Part shown: one piece after another, positions 24,030-32,529 of the stretch
Numbering within the stretch: the stretch's first letter is position 1
How the letters are laid out: the number at the start of each line of letters is the position of its first letter
NCBI GenBank assembly: GCA_000961725.1
Contig: LADS01000004.1
Coordinates: 248,001-312,000 of the forward strand
Direction: 5' to 3'
Source of the DNA: Desulfobulbaceae bacterium BRH_c16a
Lineage (GTDB): Bacteria > Desulfobacterota > Desulfobulbia > Desulfobulbales > Desulfocapsaceae
Length of the DNA stretch: 64,000 nt
Made by a program: the position numbers and the translations under genes
Notes under the pieces: model-generated
Seen by the model: the letters and a program-made list of their open reading frames with translations, nothing else
Databases searched by the model: none
Told to the model about the DNA's origin: nothing

Positions 24030-25584
24030 TGATCACGCCCTCCCTTTCCAGCTGGGCAAGGATGGGGTTGCGGTAGGCCCGGCCTTTGCGGAAGACCCCG
24101 TCGAGCCCCTTGCCGCCTTCTTCATGCCGTTTCATCCCGGCAAATCTGCCATGGGCGATGGCCTGCATCAGCCCCTCGGCCCTGACCTCCTGCAGGAACG
24201 CCTCGGTCTCGTCCATCACCCGGCGCGCCCGGCCGGCGACGATGCCGTCATTTTTAAACTCGATCTCGCTGCCCAGATCGCGGGCGGTCTTAAAGACATA
24301 ATTCATGGCCGAGATCGACTGGTAACGGTCCTGCATGAGCGGCGTGTGGATGGCCTCGGTCAGCATCCCGGCCAGATGGATCCCCTGGCCGGTGGCGATC
24401 GACGCCAGGTTGAACATGGTGTCCAGGCAGTGGGAAAAAAAGATATCGGTGCTTTTGTACTTGGTGGGCGGCATATATTTCAGCGGCGCCTCGGGAAAAA
24501 GCTGACGGGCCAGCTGGGCGTGGGCCAGCTCGTAGAGAAAGCCGTTTTTCATGGCCGGGTTGATCTCGAAGGCATGGCCCAATCCCATAAGGTCGTCGGT
24601 GAGTAACGAAAACCGGCCGAGCGCCTCGTTGATCAGCTGCGAGGCGGTGACGGTATGGGCGTTTTCCACCGCATCCGAGGTGGTGAGATAGTTGTCTTCG
24701 CCGGTATTGATGATGATTTTCGCCCGGCCGCAGATAAGCCTGGAAAAATGCTGATCGACGAAGGTCCGCTTCATGTTGATGTCGCGGAACAGGATGCCGT
24801 ACATCGAATCGTTGAGCAGCATGTCGAGGTCTTCCAGGGCCGCGCAGGCGGCGATCTCGGCCATGCACAAGCCGGAGGCGTAGTTGACCAGGCGGATATA
24901 GCGGCCTGTCGCGGCGCATTCCTCGTCGAGGGCGGCACGCATGATCCGGAAATTTTCCTGGGTGGCAAAGGTTCCGCCAAAACCCTCGGTCGTCGGCCCG
25001 TAGGGGATGTAATCGAGAAGCGACTGGGCGGTGGACCGGATCACCGCGATGATGTCGGCGCCGGACCGGGCCGCTGCCCGGGCCTGGATCCTGTCCTCGT
25101 AGATATTGCCGGTGGCGACGATCACGTATTTCCACGGCTGGGGGCCTGGCGGATGTTCTCTCCCCTTGGCTTTTTTCCGCTGCCGCGTACCGTCCAGCAC
25201 CGCCATGGCCGCTCCCGTCAGTTCCTCTTCCTTGCGGCGGACCTCGTCCGGCGAAAATCGCCCGGGCACGCCGAATTCGAGGTCGCCGCGGACGATCAGG
25301 TCCGCCGTGGTCCCCGCATCCCGGCCCGAGTCGAGCATGGCGGCGGCAAAATGGCCGGAAACCCCGGAGTCGAGACACTTCCCGGCGTTCAGCTGGTCGA
25401 CCAGCCGGTTGGCAAGAGGAGTGCCGTCGCCATCCACTCCATCGACGCCGTAGAGGCGCAACACCGCCCGTTCAACGGACACGCTCGACAAGTCGGCGAT
25501 CATGGTCTGCACCTGCTCCGCCACCTCCCGTGCCATTGTTTTCAGGCGGTCAATCTGCTTTTCATCCAGCTGAATGTGAGCCAT
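24022..25584 (-). CDS. kamD: lysine 5,6-aminomutase alpha subunit
   Basis: The protein has 520 residues, the usual KamD length. Characteristic parts include YIPYGPTTEGFGGTFATQEN, which binds the PLP/substrate side, and RLVNYASGLCMAEIAA in a TIM barrel. It pairs with KamE. The start is ATG at 25584 after AAAGGAAAAAA; the frame is open much further upstream but that part is the 3' end of the MutS-like gene read in another frame. It overlaps the MutS-like gene by 23 bp. Confidence 0.95.
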   Translation of the reverse strand: MAHIQLDEKQIDRLKTMAREVAEQVQTMIADLSSVSVERAVLRLYGVDGVDGDGTPLANRLVDQLNAGKCLDSGVSGHFAAAMLDSGRDAGTTADLIVRGDLEFGVPGRFSPDEVRRKEEELTGAAMAVLDGTRQRKKAKGREHPPGPQPWKYVIVATGNIYEDRIQARAAARSGADIIAVIRSTAQSLLDYIPYGPTTEGFGGTFATQENFRIMRAALDEECAATGRYIRLVNYASGLCMAEIAACAALEDLDMLLNDSMYGILFRDINMKRTFVDQHFSRLICGRAKIIINTGEDNYLTTSDAVENAHTVTASQLINEALGRFSLLTDDLMGLGHAFEINPAMKNGFLYELAHAQLARQLFPEAPLKYMPPTKYKSTDIFFSHCLDTMFNLASIATGQGIHLAGMLTEAIHTPLMQDRYQSISAMNYVFKTARDLGSEIEFKNDGIVAGRARRVMDETEAFLQEVRAEGLMQAIAHGRFAGMKRHEEGGKGLDGVFRKGRAYRNPILAQLEREGVIND

Positions 25585-27169
25585 TTTTTTCCTTTGCGTT
25601 GCAATCCAACGCCTCTCGAATCTTTTGCTTGATCTCCGATGGAAGTGCAAAAAGCAGCGCAACTTCCAGTGGGCCGGTATTGTGCTTGATTTTTTCCTTT
25701 TCCTCATCGCCGACAATTTTCTCAAGCCGGTAGGGCATCTTCTCAAGCAGGGTCGGCAGATCGGCGCGGTCGCCTCTTTCAGGCAACTCGCAGTCGAGCA
25801 TGCGCGAAAGAGAAATGCCATTGATGTCCAGAACCGCCGGATAATGGGTGGTGCAGAGGAAAACCATCTCCCGCGCGGCAAAGGCCTTGATAAAAATTTC
25901 CGACAGTATCGCCCCGTTCACCGGATCGGTCGACAGGAACAGCTCGTCGGCCAGCAGCCAGGCGCCATCCGGGATCTCGCCGGTAAAAAAAGCCACCTCT
26001 TCGCCAAAGGCCGACAGATCCCGCTGCATGTTGCCCGAGGATTTGAGCATCAGGGCGACATGCTCCGGGTAATTGAGCATGGCAAGCGCAGCCGGCACCG
26101 GCAATCCCACCCGAATGAGCGAAAGAACAAAATAAAGGGTCTTCAGCACCGTGGTCTTGCCGCTCATATGGGCGCCGAACAGGACGTTTGCCCCTCCTGC
26201 TAGGTCCAGGTCGAGAGGAATGCAGCGCTCCTTTTTCCTTGCCTGCATGGCCGGAATATATGCCTGCAGGAAGCTGCCGCCCGGCGTTTCGGTAAAAACC
26301 GGCCAGGAAAAACCGCGGTCGATTTTCACCGAGAGGAGCAGATACTGCCATGCCCTTCGGCATCGCCTGCGGTAATAGTCGGCAAAATCCGAATAAAAAC
26401 GCTGCAGCTCACGGTTGATTGCGGCAAGAATGCCGGCCATCATTTCTTCAAGCTCGGCCGACAGCACCTCACGCCGGGCGGTGAGGTCGGTGAGCTCCGG
26501 TCCGGGCGCATAACCGAGCAGCCAGACATCTTCCTTTTGTTCCATGGTGAGAAGACTGCAGGAAGAGATTCGGATTGCCTCATCCCGGGAGAGGGCCAGC
26601 TCTCTTGGCCAGGGGAAGACCATTGCCAGGCCCGTCTCGGCAAGAATCTCCTCCTCGTAACCGGCGATTTTCTTTTTCAGCTCTCTTTCCAGCAGGGCCA
26701 GTTCACCACGTAACCGTTCGGCCTCGTCACCCGCTTTGAGCGTGCCATAGTCGGCCCCGGTTCTTTCCCGCAACAGCCGTTGCAGAGCAGTGTTGGCATC
26801 GAGGGCGCCAGGATGAAGGGGCAGGGCCTGCTCGCTTGCGGCAAGGCGCTCATCGGCGTCAAGAAAGCTGCCCAATTCAAAGAGATGATACTGTTCCAGC
26901 CGACCGGCAGCAAATACCGGCAGCAGTAAATCCAGATTCGGCAGTAAACGGCTCAGGTCGAGCAGCTCGAAAACGGTGCGGCCGATGATTTTTTTTTCCA
27001 TCCCGGCCAGCACCCGGAAGTGTTCGGTCCCTTCAGCCGTTGTCATGGGCCCTAGGATTTTACCCGGCAGGATCGGCAGGTCGGTTGCAAAAAACGACAG
27101 GTAGAAGGCGAAACCCAACTCTTCCGCCAGTCTGCCGGGCACGACATAGCGGGCAAGCTCCAGGTTCAT
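25562..27169 (-). CDS. MutS-like ATPase of the lysine-fermentation operon
   Basis: The protein has 535 residues. The C-terminal half is a MutS-type ABC ATPase with Walker A GAHMSGKTT (about 333-341) and Walker B-like AWLLADELFLSTDP. There is no MutS mismatch-recognition domain; the first 300 residues are helical and unique. Genes of this type lie between kamA and kamD in several lysine fermenters (kamB/kamC positions) and have no proven role. Reactivation or chaperoning of the B12 aminomutase is a reasonable guess. GGGGG lies 8 nt before the ATG. The start overlaps the upstream P-loop gene by 4 bp. Confidence 0.85.
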   Translation of the reverse strand: MNLELARYVVPGRLAEELGFAFYLSFFATDLPILPGKILGPMTTAEGTEHFRVLAGMEKKIIGRTVFELLDLSRLLPNLDLLLPVFAAGRLEQYHLFELGSFLDADERLAASEQALPLHPGALDANTALQRLLRERTGADYGTLKAGDEAERLRGELALLERELKKKIAGYEEEILAETGLAMVFPWPRELALSRDEAIRISSCSLLTMEQKEDVWLLGYAPGPELTDLTARREVLSAELEEMMAGILAAINRELQRFYSDFADYYRRRCRRAWQYLLLSVKIDRGFSWPVFTETPGGSFLQAYIPAMQARKKERCIPLDLDLAGGANVLFGAHMSGKTTVLKTLYFVLSLIRVGLPVPAALAMLNYPEHVALMLKSSGNMQRDLSAFGEEVAFFTGEIPDGAWLLADELFLSTDPVNGAILSEIFIKAFAAREMVFLCTTHYPAVLDINGISLSRMLDCELPERGDRADLPTLLEKMPYRLEKIVGDEEKEKIKHNTGPLEVALLFALPSEIKQKIREALDCNAKEKNGSHSAG

Positions 27170-28122
27170 GACCAAGCCCCCTGCCTGAACAGATTGATCA
27201 CCGGCACCTTCTCAGGCAACAACCCCGGATCGAAAGGGGCCTCCTGTTTGACAAATACTGCCTTGATCCTTGCCGGATGCAGCAGCGAGAGGCGCGGCCG
27301 AAAAAGTTTCCTGCCGGCGGGACTGTCGGCACGACTTAAGCAGAGGGTGAAATTATCGAGCAGGAGGTCGATATTGCCATAGGGGGCAAGAAAGTCGGCA
27401 AGCGAGCGGCTGAAAGCGCCGTTCAGGTAGAGCCAGGCGGGTTCCTTGCCGAGCGACTCGCAGGCCCGCTGCAGCTGCCCGTCGCTGAAGGGTGTCTGCT
27501 CGCCCCGGTAATGCAGCCTGCCATCCCCACCAAAGAGCAGGGATTTGGTCGCCGCGGTTTTCAGCCGCTGCACGATCCCGGCTATGTGTTCCGGCCCCGT
27601 CGGCAGGCGCAGTGCGCCGAGCAGCTGCGGAGCCCGGCCGGAAAACAGCAGAGAAAAATAGAACATGTCGCTGATCGTCGGATCGGCCAGGAACTGCCGG
27701 TCGATCGAACCGTCGATGAGCAGCGTTCCGTCCGGCATGAGCTTTTTCGCCAGAGCTTCTTTTATGACGACAAACTCGCTGCCGGTATTAGGACCCTCCA
27801 GCACAACCGGGAATCCGACAAGGCATCTGCCCAGGACATAATGACCACGGAAGGATGGCTCGGCAAAGGTCTGCAGGGTGGAATATTTGCCGGTATGACG
27901 GCTCAAGTGACGGGAATGGGTAAGGAAAAGACTGCCGGCTTGCAGCCGGATCGTCGGTTTTGCCCTGCCGTCAAAGTTGTCGGTCGCCTCGCCGTTGATT
28001 CCCGTCCCGGTGACGCAGACCTCCGGTCGCTCCTGCTCTTTATGCATCTTTTCGTAGATAAAGTTGAAAGCGGTAGTTTTCCCGGCGTTTTTATCGGAAC
28101 CGATGAAGCAATAAGTCTGCAT
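27166..28122 (-). CDS. P-loop protein of the lysine-fermentation operon (kamB/kamC position)
   Basis: The protein has 318 residues and opens with a P-loop, GSDKNAGKTT at about 8-17, followed by VCVTGTGINGEATD. No transporter or GTPase signature is present. A conserved-looking C-terminal region (KAVFVKQEAPFDPGLLPEKV) gives no family. It is locked between kamA (20 bp upstream) and the MutS-like ATPase (4-bp overlap), so it should act on the same pathway. With its ATP/GTP site it could be a maturation or reactivation factor for the aminomutases. AAGGGGG precedes the ATG at 28122. Confidence 0.82.
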   Translation of the reverse strand: MQTYCFIGSDKNAGKTTAFNFIYEKMHKEQERPEVCVTGTGINGEATDNFDGRAKPTIRLQAGSLFLTHSRHLSRHTGKYSTLQTFAEPSFRGHYVLGRCLVGFPVVLEGPNTGSEFVVIKEALAKKLMPDGTLLIDGSIDRQFLADPTISDMFYFSLLFSGRAPQLLGALRLPTGPEHIAGIVQRLKTAATKSLLFGGDGRLHYRGEQTPFSDGQLQRACESLGKEPAWLYLNGAFSRSLADFLAPYGNIDLLLDNFTLCLSRADSPAGRKLFRPRLSLLHPARIKAVFVKQEAPFDPGLLPEKVPVINLFRQGAWS

Positions 28123-28142
28123 CCCTGGCTGCCCCCCTTGAA

Positions 28143-29411
28143 TTACCCTCGCTGCCGTCGCACCAGCCCTTCCGGTTCGAGATAGAGTTTTTCCCCGGAG
28201 AGCAGCTTGGCCACCCCGTCCAGCGGTTTGTAGACCTTCTCCGGGTCGCGGCAGATATCGCAACGGCCGCAGTTGGAGAAGACATTTTCCGGCTGGGTGT
28301 AGGTGGTGATCACCCCTTCGTAGTTGCGCAGCGCGAACCGCCGGTCCGACTGGGACAAGAGGTAATTGGGCATCACCGGAATCTTGCCGCCGCCGCCCGG
28401 CGCATCGACGACAAAGGTCGGCACCGCCATGCCGGTGGTATGGCCGCGCAGGTTCTCGATGATTTCCATGCCCTTGGTGATCGAGGTGCGGAAATGGGAG
28501 ATGCCCGCCGACAGATCGCACTGGTAGATATAGTACGGTTTCACCCGAATTTTGAGCAGTTCATGCATCAGTTTTTTCATGATATTCGGGCAGTCGTTGA
28601 CATCGCGGAGCAGGACGGTCTGATTGCCGAGCTGGATGCCGGCATCGGCCAGCTTGTCACAGGCGATTTTAGCCTCGGCGGTTATTTCGCTTGGATGGTT
28701 GAAGTGGGTGTTGACATAGAGCGGGTGGTATTTTTTCAGCATCGCCGTGAGTTCGTCGGTGATCCGCTGGGGCAGGACCACCGGCATCCTTGTCCCGATC
28801 CGGATAATCTCGACATGGTCGATCTCCCTGAGGCTTTTCAGGATATATTCGAGAGCCGCCTCACTCAACGAAAGCGGATCGCCGCCGGACAAGAGGACAT
28901 CCCGCACCTCGGGATGGGCACGAATATAGGCAATACCTTTATCGACCTGTTCCCTGGGCAGGTGGCTGTCATGGTCGCCGACCGCCCGCCTGCGGGTGCA
29001 GTGCCGGCAGTACATCGAGCAGATATGGGTCACAAGGAAAAGGACCCGGTCGGGATAGCGATGGGTCAGTCCCGGCACCGGCGAGTCGACATCTTCATGG
29101 AGGGGATCGTGTTGATCGCCCGCGACCACCTCCAGCTCGCTCATGGTCGGCACCGCCTGCAGACGGATCACTCCCCGCGAATAATCCTTTTCCATCAGCG
29201 AGGCATAATAAGGGGTGATGGCCATCTTGAATTTTTCCAGACACCTGGCCAGCTCCACTTCTTCATCGATACCTATCGGCATGATTTTCTTCAGGGTCGG
29301 GATGTCCCTGATGGTATGACGCAACTGCCAGCGCCAGTCGTTCCACTCCTTTGCGGAGACATCCTTGAAAAGCTCCATCTCCCGATAGTCTACCGTCCTC
29401 AACCCTTTCAT
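28143..29411 (-). CDS. kamA: lysine 2,3-aminomutase
   Basis: The protein has 422 residues. The radical SAM cluster is CSMYCRHC (Cys131, Cys135, Cys138). The PLP lysine is Lys344 in PGGGGKIP. Asp300 and Asp337 sit at the positions, offset by seven, of Asp293 and Asp330 that give the clostridial enzyme its L-lysine specificity. It converts L-lysine to L-beta-lysine, the first step of the pathway. These residues argue against a glutamate or beta-tyrosine mutase. The ATG at 29411 is 34 bp after the kdd stop. Confidence 0.96.
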   Translation of the reverse strand: MKGLRTVDYREMELFKDVSAKEWNDWRWQLRHTIRDIPTLKKIMPIGIDEEVELARCLEKFKMAITPYYASLMEKDYSRGVIRLQAVPTMSELEVVAGDQHDPLHEDVDSPVPGLTHRYPDRVLFLVTHICSMYCRHCTRRRAVGDHDSHLPREQVDKGIAYIRAHPEVRDVLLSGGDPLSLSEAALEYILKSLREIDHVEIIRIGTRMPVVLPQRITDELTAMLKKYHPLYVNTHFNHPSEITAEAKIACDKLADAGIQLGNQTVLLRDVNDCPNIMKKLMHELLKIRVKPYYIYQCDLSAGISHFRTSITKGMEIIENLRGHTTGMAVPTFVVDAPGGGGKIPVMPNYLLSQSDRRFALRNYEGVITTYTQPENVFSNCGRCDICRDPEKVYKPLDGVAKLLSGEKLYLEPEGLVRRQRG

Positions 29412-29445
29412 CTTCTCATGATCCTTGTCGGTTTTCCTTGCACTT

Positions 29446-30501
29446 TCACACGTAGTGCCGTTCGTACATCGCCCTGATTTCCTGCGACTCCCGGATGATA
29501 TCCAGGGCATGCCCGGCATGGCCGCGGGCGTAGCCGTTGCCGATGAGCATGTCGATATCCTTGCCGATCCCTTCCGCGCCGAGCGCCGCTTTGGTAAAGG
29601 AGGTGGCCATGCTGAAAAAATAGACCAGGCCGCGGTCCCGGCACATCATGATGGTCGCCAGCTCGGTATCGGCAATATTGACGCAGTTGATCACCACATC
29701 GGCGAGCGCGCCGCCGGTCATGGCGGAAATGGTCTCGTAGCAGCCGAGCCCGTCCCTGGCATCGAGGCGAACCACATCGTCGCAGAGCGACAGCGAGGCA
29801 AGGGCGGCAAGGCCTTCTTCCGAATACTCCACCCCGATCACCCGCCCGGCATCACCGACCCGCCGGCGGGCCTCCCAGGCACAGAGGACACCCGACTTGC
29901 CCCCGGCGCCGATAATCACCACCGTCTGCCCGGCTTTGACCAACCGGGCGGTCTGGGCCGGAGCGCCGCAGACGTCGAGGACGGCAAGGGCCAAGGTCTC
30001 GGGAATATCGTCCGGCAGACGGGTATAGAGGGAACTGGCAAAAAGCACCGCCTGGCCGCGGACCTTGACCTGGTCCGTGGCTTTATTCAACTGGAGGATC
30101 TGGTCGATGCGCAGCGGCGTAAGTGACAAAGAAACCAGACTGACGATCTTGTCGCCCGGCAAGAGTTCGCAGGTCCTTTGTAATTTTTCCCCGACCTGCA
30201 CCACGGTACCGATAAACATGCCGCCGGACCCGGTCACCGGATTATGCATCTTGCCGCGACTGGCGACAATCTCCAGGATCCGGTTGCATATTTTGGTGTC
30301 GTCGTCACCCTGCTCCGCCCTGATCTGGGTAAAGCTTGCCGAATCGATGTTGAGAAACTGGACGTCGATCAGCATTTCATTGTCCCATATCCGGCTAAAA
30401 TCGTTGTCGATTCTTTCTGCCGGCTGGGGCAGCACGCCTTTCGGCGCAAGCACCCGGTGGCTGCCGAAGGGGTTGCCATCTGTCACTATTTCAAGAGCCA
30501 T
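29446..30501 (-). CDS. kdd: L-erythro-3,5-diaminohexanoate dehydrogenase
   Basis: The protein has 351 residues. It oxidatively deaminates 3,5-diaminohexanoate to 3-keto-5-aminohexanoate, feeding Kce. The NAD(P) fold is visible as VVIIGAGGKSGVLCAWEA (about 190-207), and PFGSHRVLAPKGVLPQPAERI at the N-terminus is typical of Kdd. GAGG lies 6 nt before the ATG. It overlaps the end of the TetR gene by 11 bp, so the regulator and pathway form one unit. Confidence 0.94.
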   Translation of the reverse strand: MALEIVTDGNPFGSHRVLAPKGVLPQPAERIDNDFSRIWDNEMLIDVQFLNIDSASFTQIRAEQGDDDTKICNRILEIVASRGKMHNPVTGSGGMFIGTVVQVGEKLQRTCELLPGDKIVSLVSLSLTPLRIDQILQLNKATDQVKVRGQAVLFASSLYTRLPDDIPETLALAVLDVCGAPAQTARLVKAGQTVVIIGAGGKSGVLCAWEARRRVGDAGRVIGVEYSEEGLAALASLSLCDDVVRLDARDGLGCYETISAMTGGALADVVINCVNIADTELATIMMCRDRGLVYFFSMATSFTKAALGAEGIGKDIDMLIGNGYARGHAGHALDIIRESQEIRAMYERHYV

Positions 30502-31090
30502 CCGCTACCTCGCGTGCCATTTTGCCACATACGCCCCACAACAGGAGCTCGACATACTGGTCGGCAATTTCGCCGATCGGTTTCCGGCCTTCGGGCGAGT
30601 ACCAGTACGAGATCCCGGTACACATCTGCAGGAGCGCCTTGGTTGCCAGCAACACATCATCAACCTTCATGCAGCCAGCTTGCAGCCCCTCGTCGATGAT
30701 ATCGCGAAAGATCTGCTCATAATCATGGCGCATCCGGGTAATTTGTTGATAATTGGCCTCTTCCAGGCTGCGCAGTTCCGCGTCGGCCACATAGGTTTCA
30801 TCACGGTCCTCCGTGTGGTATTCGATGTGCGCCCTCACCGCTTTTTTCAGTTTTTCCAGCGGCGAGGTTTCTTCCGCCACGGCCCGGCGAACCTTGTGGA
30901 GGAGTCCTCTCATGGTATCCTCCATGATCGCATAAAGGATGTCCTGTTTGGAAGAGAAATGATGATAGATGCTGCCTCCCTGTAAACCCGCACGGTCGGC
31001 CAGCTCCCGCTGCGACGAACCATTGTAGCCTTTTTCCCGGAACAGGCGGGCCGCTTCCTTGAAGATTGTGATTTTTCTTGTCGATGTCAT
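30491..31090 (-). CDS. TetR/AcrR-family regulator heading the lysine-fermentation operon
   Basis: The protein has 199 residues. The N-terminal helix-turn-helix is ELADRAGLQGGSIYHHFSSK (about 27-46). The C-terminal ligand domain resembles TetR_C proteins that sense acyl-CoA. The ATG at 31090 gives the normal TetR start (TSTRKITIFKEAARLFREKG), though the ribosome site is weak; a TTG at 31135 is possible. A perfect inverted repeat lies 48 bp upstream. As the first gene of the operon it probably represses its own transcription until an intermediate such as a C4 acyl-CoA appears. Confidence 0.9.
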   Translation of the reverse strand: MTSTRKITIFKEAARLFREKGYNGSSQRELADRAGLQGGSIYHHFSSKQDILYAIMEDTMRGLLHKVRRAVAEETSPLEKLKKAVRAHIEYHTEDRDETYVADAELRSLEEANYQQITRMRHDYEQIFRDIIDEGLQAGCMKVDDVLLATKALLQMCTGISYWYSPEGRKPIGEIADQYVELLLWGVCGKMAREVADGS

Positions 31091-31137
31091 ACTGCGAAAC
31101 TGCCTGTCTCTTATCCTTGGTTTCCGACTTACCAAAA

Positions 31138-31151
31138 CTAACGTTCGTTAG
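31138..31151. promoter_or_regulatory. TetR operator, CTAACG-TT-CGTTAG
   Basis: Perfect 6-bp arms around a 2-bp centre lie immediately downstream of a possible -10 box and 48 bp before the TetR start. The form is typical of TetR/FadR-like operators and suggests autoregulation of the whole kam operon. Confidence 0.6.
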
Positions 31152-31156
31152 ATTTC

Positions 31157-31186
31157 ACGATAGCACACCACCTGATTCTTTTACAA
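31157..31186 (-). promoter_or_regulatory. possible promoter of the TetR-kdd-kam operon
   Basis: On the minus strand, TTGTAA (31186-31181) and TATCGT (31162-31157) are 18 bp apart. The operator follows within 6 bp. Confidence 0.4.
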
Positions 31187-31218
31187 TAGATTCTTTTTAC
31201 CGCACCCGTTTCAAAAAC

Positions 31219-32334
31219 CTACTCCCGGCCGCAGAGTTCCCGCTCGCGGAGATAAGTGAGACTGCGACACAAACCCAGCCGACAGGCCGTCTGTGCTTTG
31301 TCGCAGATTCGCTCCAGTTCACGGTAATCGAGACGGGCGCTATTCTGCTCCACCTGCCGGCGTGCAGGGTCGATGAGCAAAGCACGCTGGTAATCTTCCA
31401 GTGCCTCGTGGTGGTGCCAGAGATTTTTTCGTGCTACCCCACGATTGATATACGCCTCAACCCGCATGGGCATCAATTCGAGAACCCGGCTGAAATCGTT
31501 TTCCGCGGCCCGGTAATTCTGCAGGGCCATGAAAGCAATACCTCGATTGTTGTAGGCATCGGCATAGTCCGGCACCAGGTCTACGGCTTGGGAAAACGCC
31601 TCTATGGCCGCTTCTTTTTGCCCTAGCTGGTACAGGGCAATCCCTCTGTTGTTGATGGTTGTGGTATTTTTGGGATCGAGTTCCAAGGCCTGGTCGAGCA
31701 GGACTAGGACGTCGCGAGGTTCGGTAAAATGACCGTCCTGCCAGGATTCGAGCGCCTTGCGGTTGAGTTCTACGGCCGGAAGGGCTTGAATGGCTGTTCG
31801 GTAGCTGTGTGTCGTTTGTTTCGACCCAGCGGTATCGGAGTCGATGCTTCCGGTCAGGGCCTCCAATGCCTTGATCCTTTCCAGAAGCGCCTCTTCCCTG
31901 TCCTGCAGTTCTTCATACTTTCTCAGGAGGACCCGGTCCGTGCTGATTTGCTCGATCCGAGTGGCAAGCACCGACCTGTCCATATCAACCCGAACGCCGA
32001 GGACCATGCCAAAACCATTTTCAGTGGCGTAGTTTTCCTGAGAAACGACTTCAGCTTGCAGAATACCGGCGGTCAAGGCCAGAGTCTCATCTTTTTTCAA
32101 AATGAAATCTTCAACGACACTCATACTTTCCACATAGGTCCCGGCTCCCTCCAAGGCTTCCGCCTTACCCTTGGCGATGCCTGCGGCGCGGGCATCATCG
32201 GGTGATTGACTGCCGCCAAACGATTGATCCACTTTCTGAAAAAAGCGAATGATCTGCTCCTGACTTTCTTCTGCCGAAACCTCTATCGCCATCGGCCAGA
32301 TACAACACATACATACCATACAAAGCCAACGCAT
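31219..32334 (-). CDS. exported TPR protein with FlgT/LPP20-like N-terminal domain
   Basis: The protein has 371 residues. A signal peptide (MRWLCMVCMCCIWPMAIEVSA) precedes a domain with the pattern GIAKGKAEALEGAGTYVES, resembling the ring-like repeat of FlgT_N or LPP20-type envelope proteins. A short coiled coil follows (about 150-170). At least three TPR units then occur at about 205-320, for example NNRGIALYQLGQKEAAIEAF and NRGVARKNLWHHHEALEDYQ. A Cys-rich tail ends the protein. GAGGGG lies 9 nt before the ATG. It is probably a periplasmic interaction scaffold; the partner is unknown. Confidence 0.8.
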   Translation of the reverse strand: MRWLCMVCMCCIWPMAIEVSAEESQEQIIRFFQKVDQSFGGSQSPDDARAAGIAKGKAEALEGAGTYVESMSVVEDFILKKDETLALTAGILQAEVVSQENYATENGFGMVLGVRVDMDRSVLATRIEQISTDRVLLRKYEELQDREEALLERIKALEALTGSIDSDTAGSKQTTHSYRTAIQALPAVELNRKALESWQDGHFTEPRDVLVLLDQALELDPKNTTTINNRGIALYQLGQKEAAIEAFSQAVDLVPDYADAYNNRGIAFMALQNYRAAENDFSRVLELMPMRVEAYINRGVARKNLWHHHEALEDYQRALLIDPARRQVEQNSARLDYRELERICDKAQTACRLGLCRSLTYLRERELCGRE

Positions 32335-32529
32335 CGTTCTGATCCCCTCGTGCAAAGCATGTGGAATGTTTTCCGTTCATTCCCCACATCATATCACCTT
32401 CCCGAATAAAATTATAAATCTTGTTCCACGCCTTTGTCGAATTTCAAATTTGAGATACAATGGATTGAAACTCGTAACTGTTTTCCGGATATCGAAGAAA
32501 AAGTATAATCCCTTCCCTGTTGAGAGGGC

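Noticed and set aside
24290..25378. Alternative minus-strand frame of 362 codons inside kamD
   Set aside because: It is Arg/His/Pro-rich and out of frame with the highly conserved KamD sequence.
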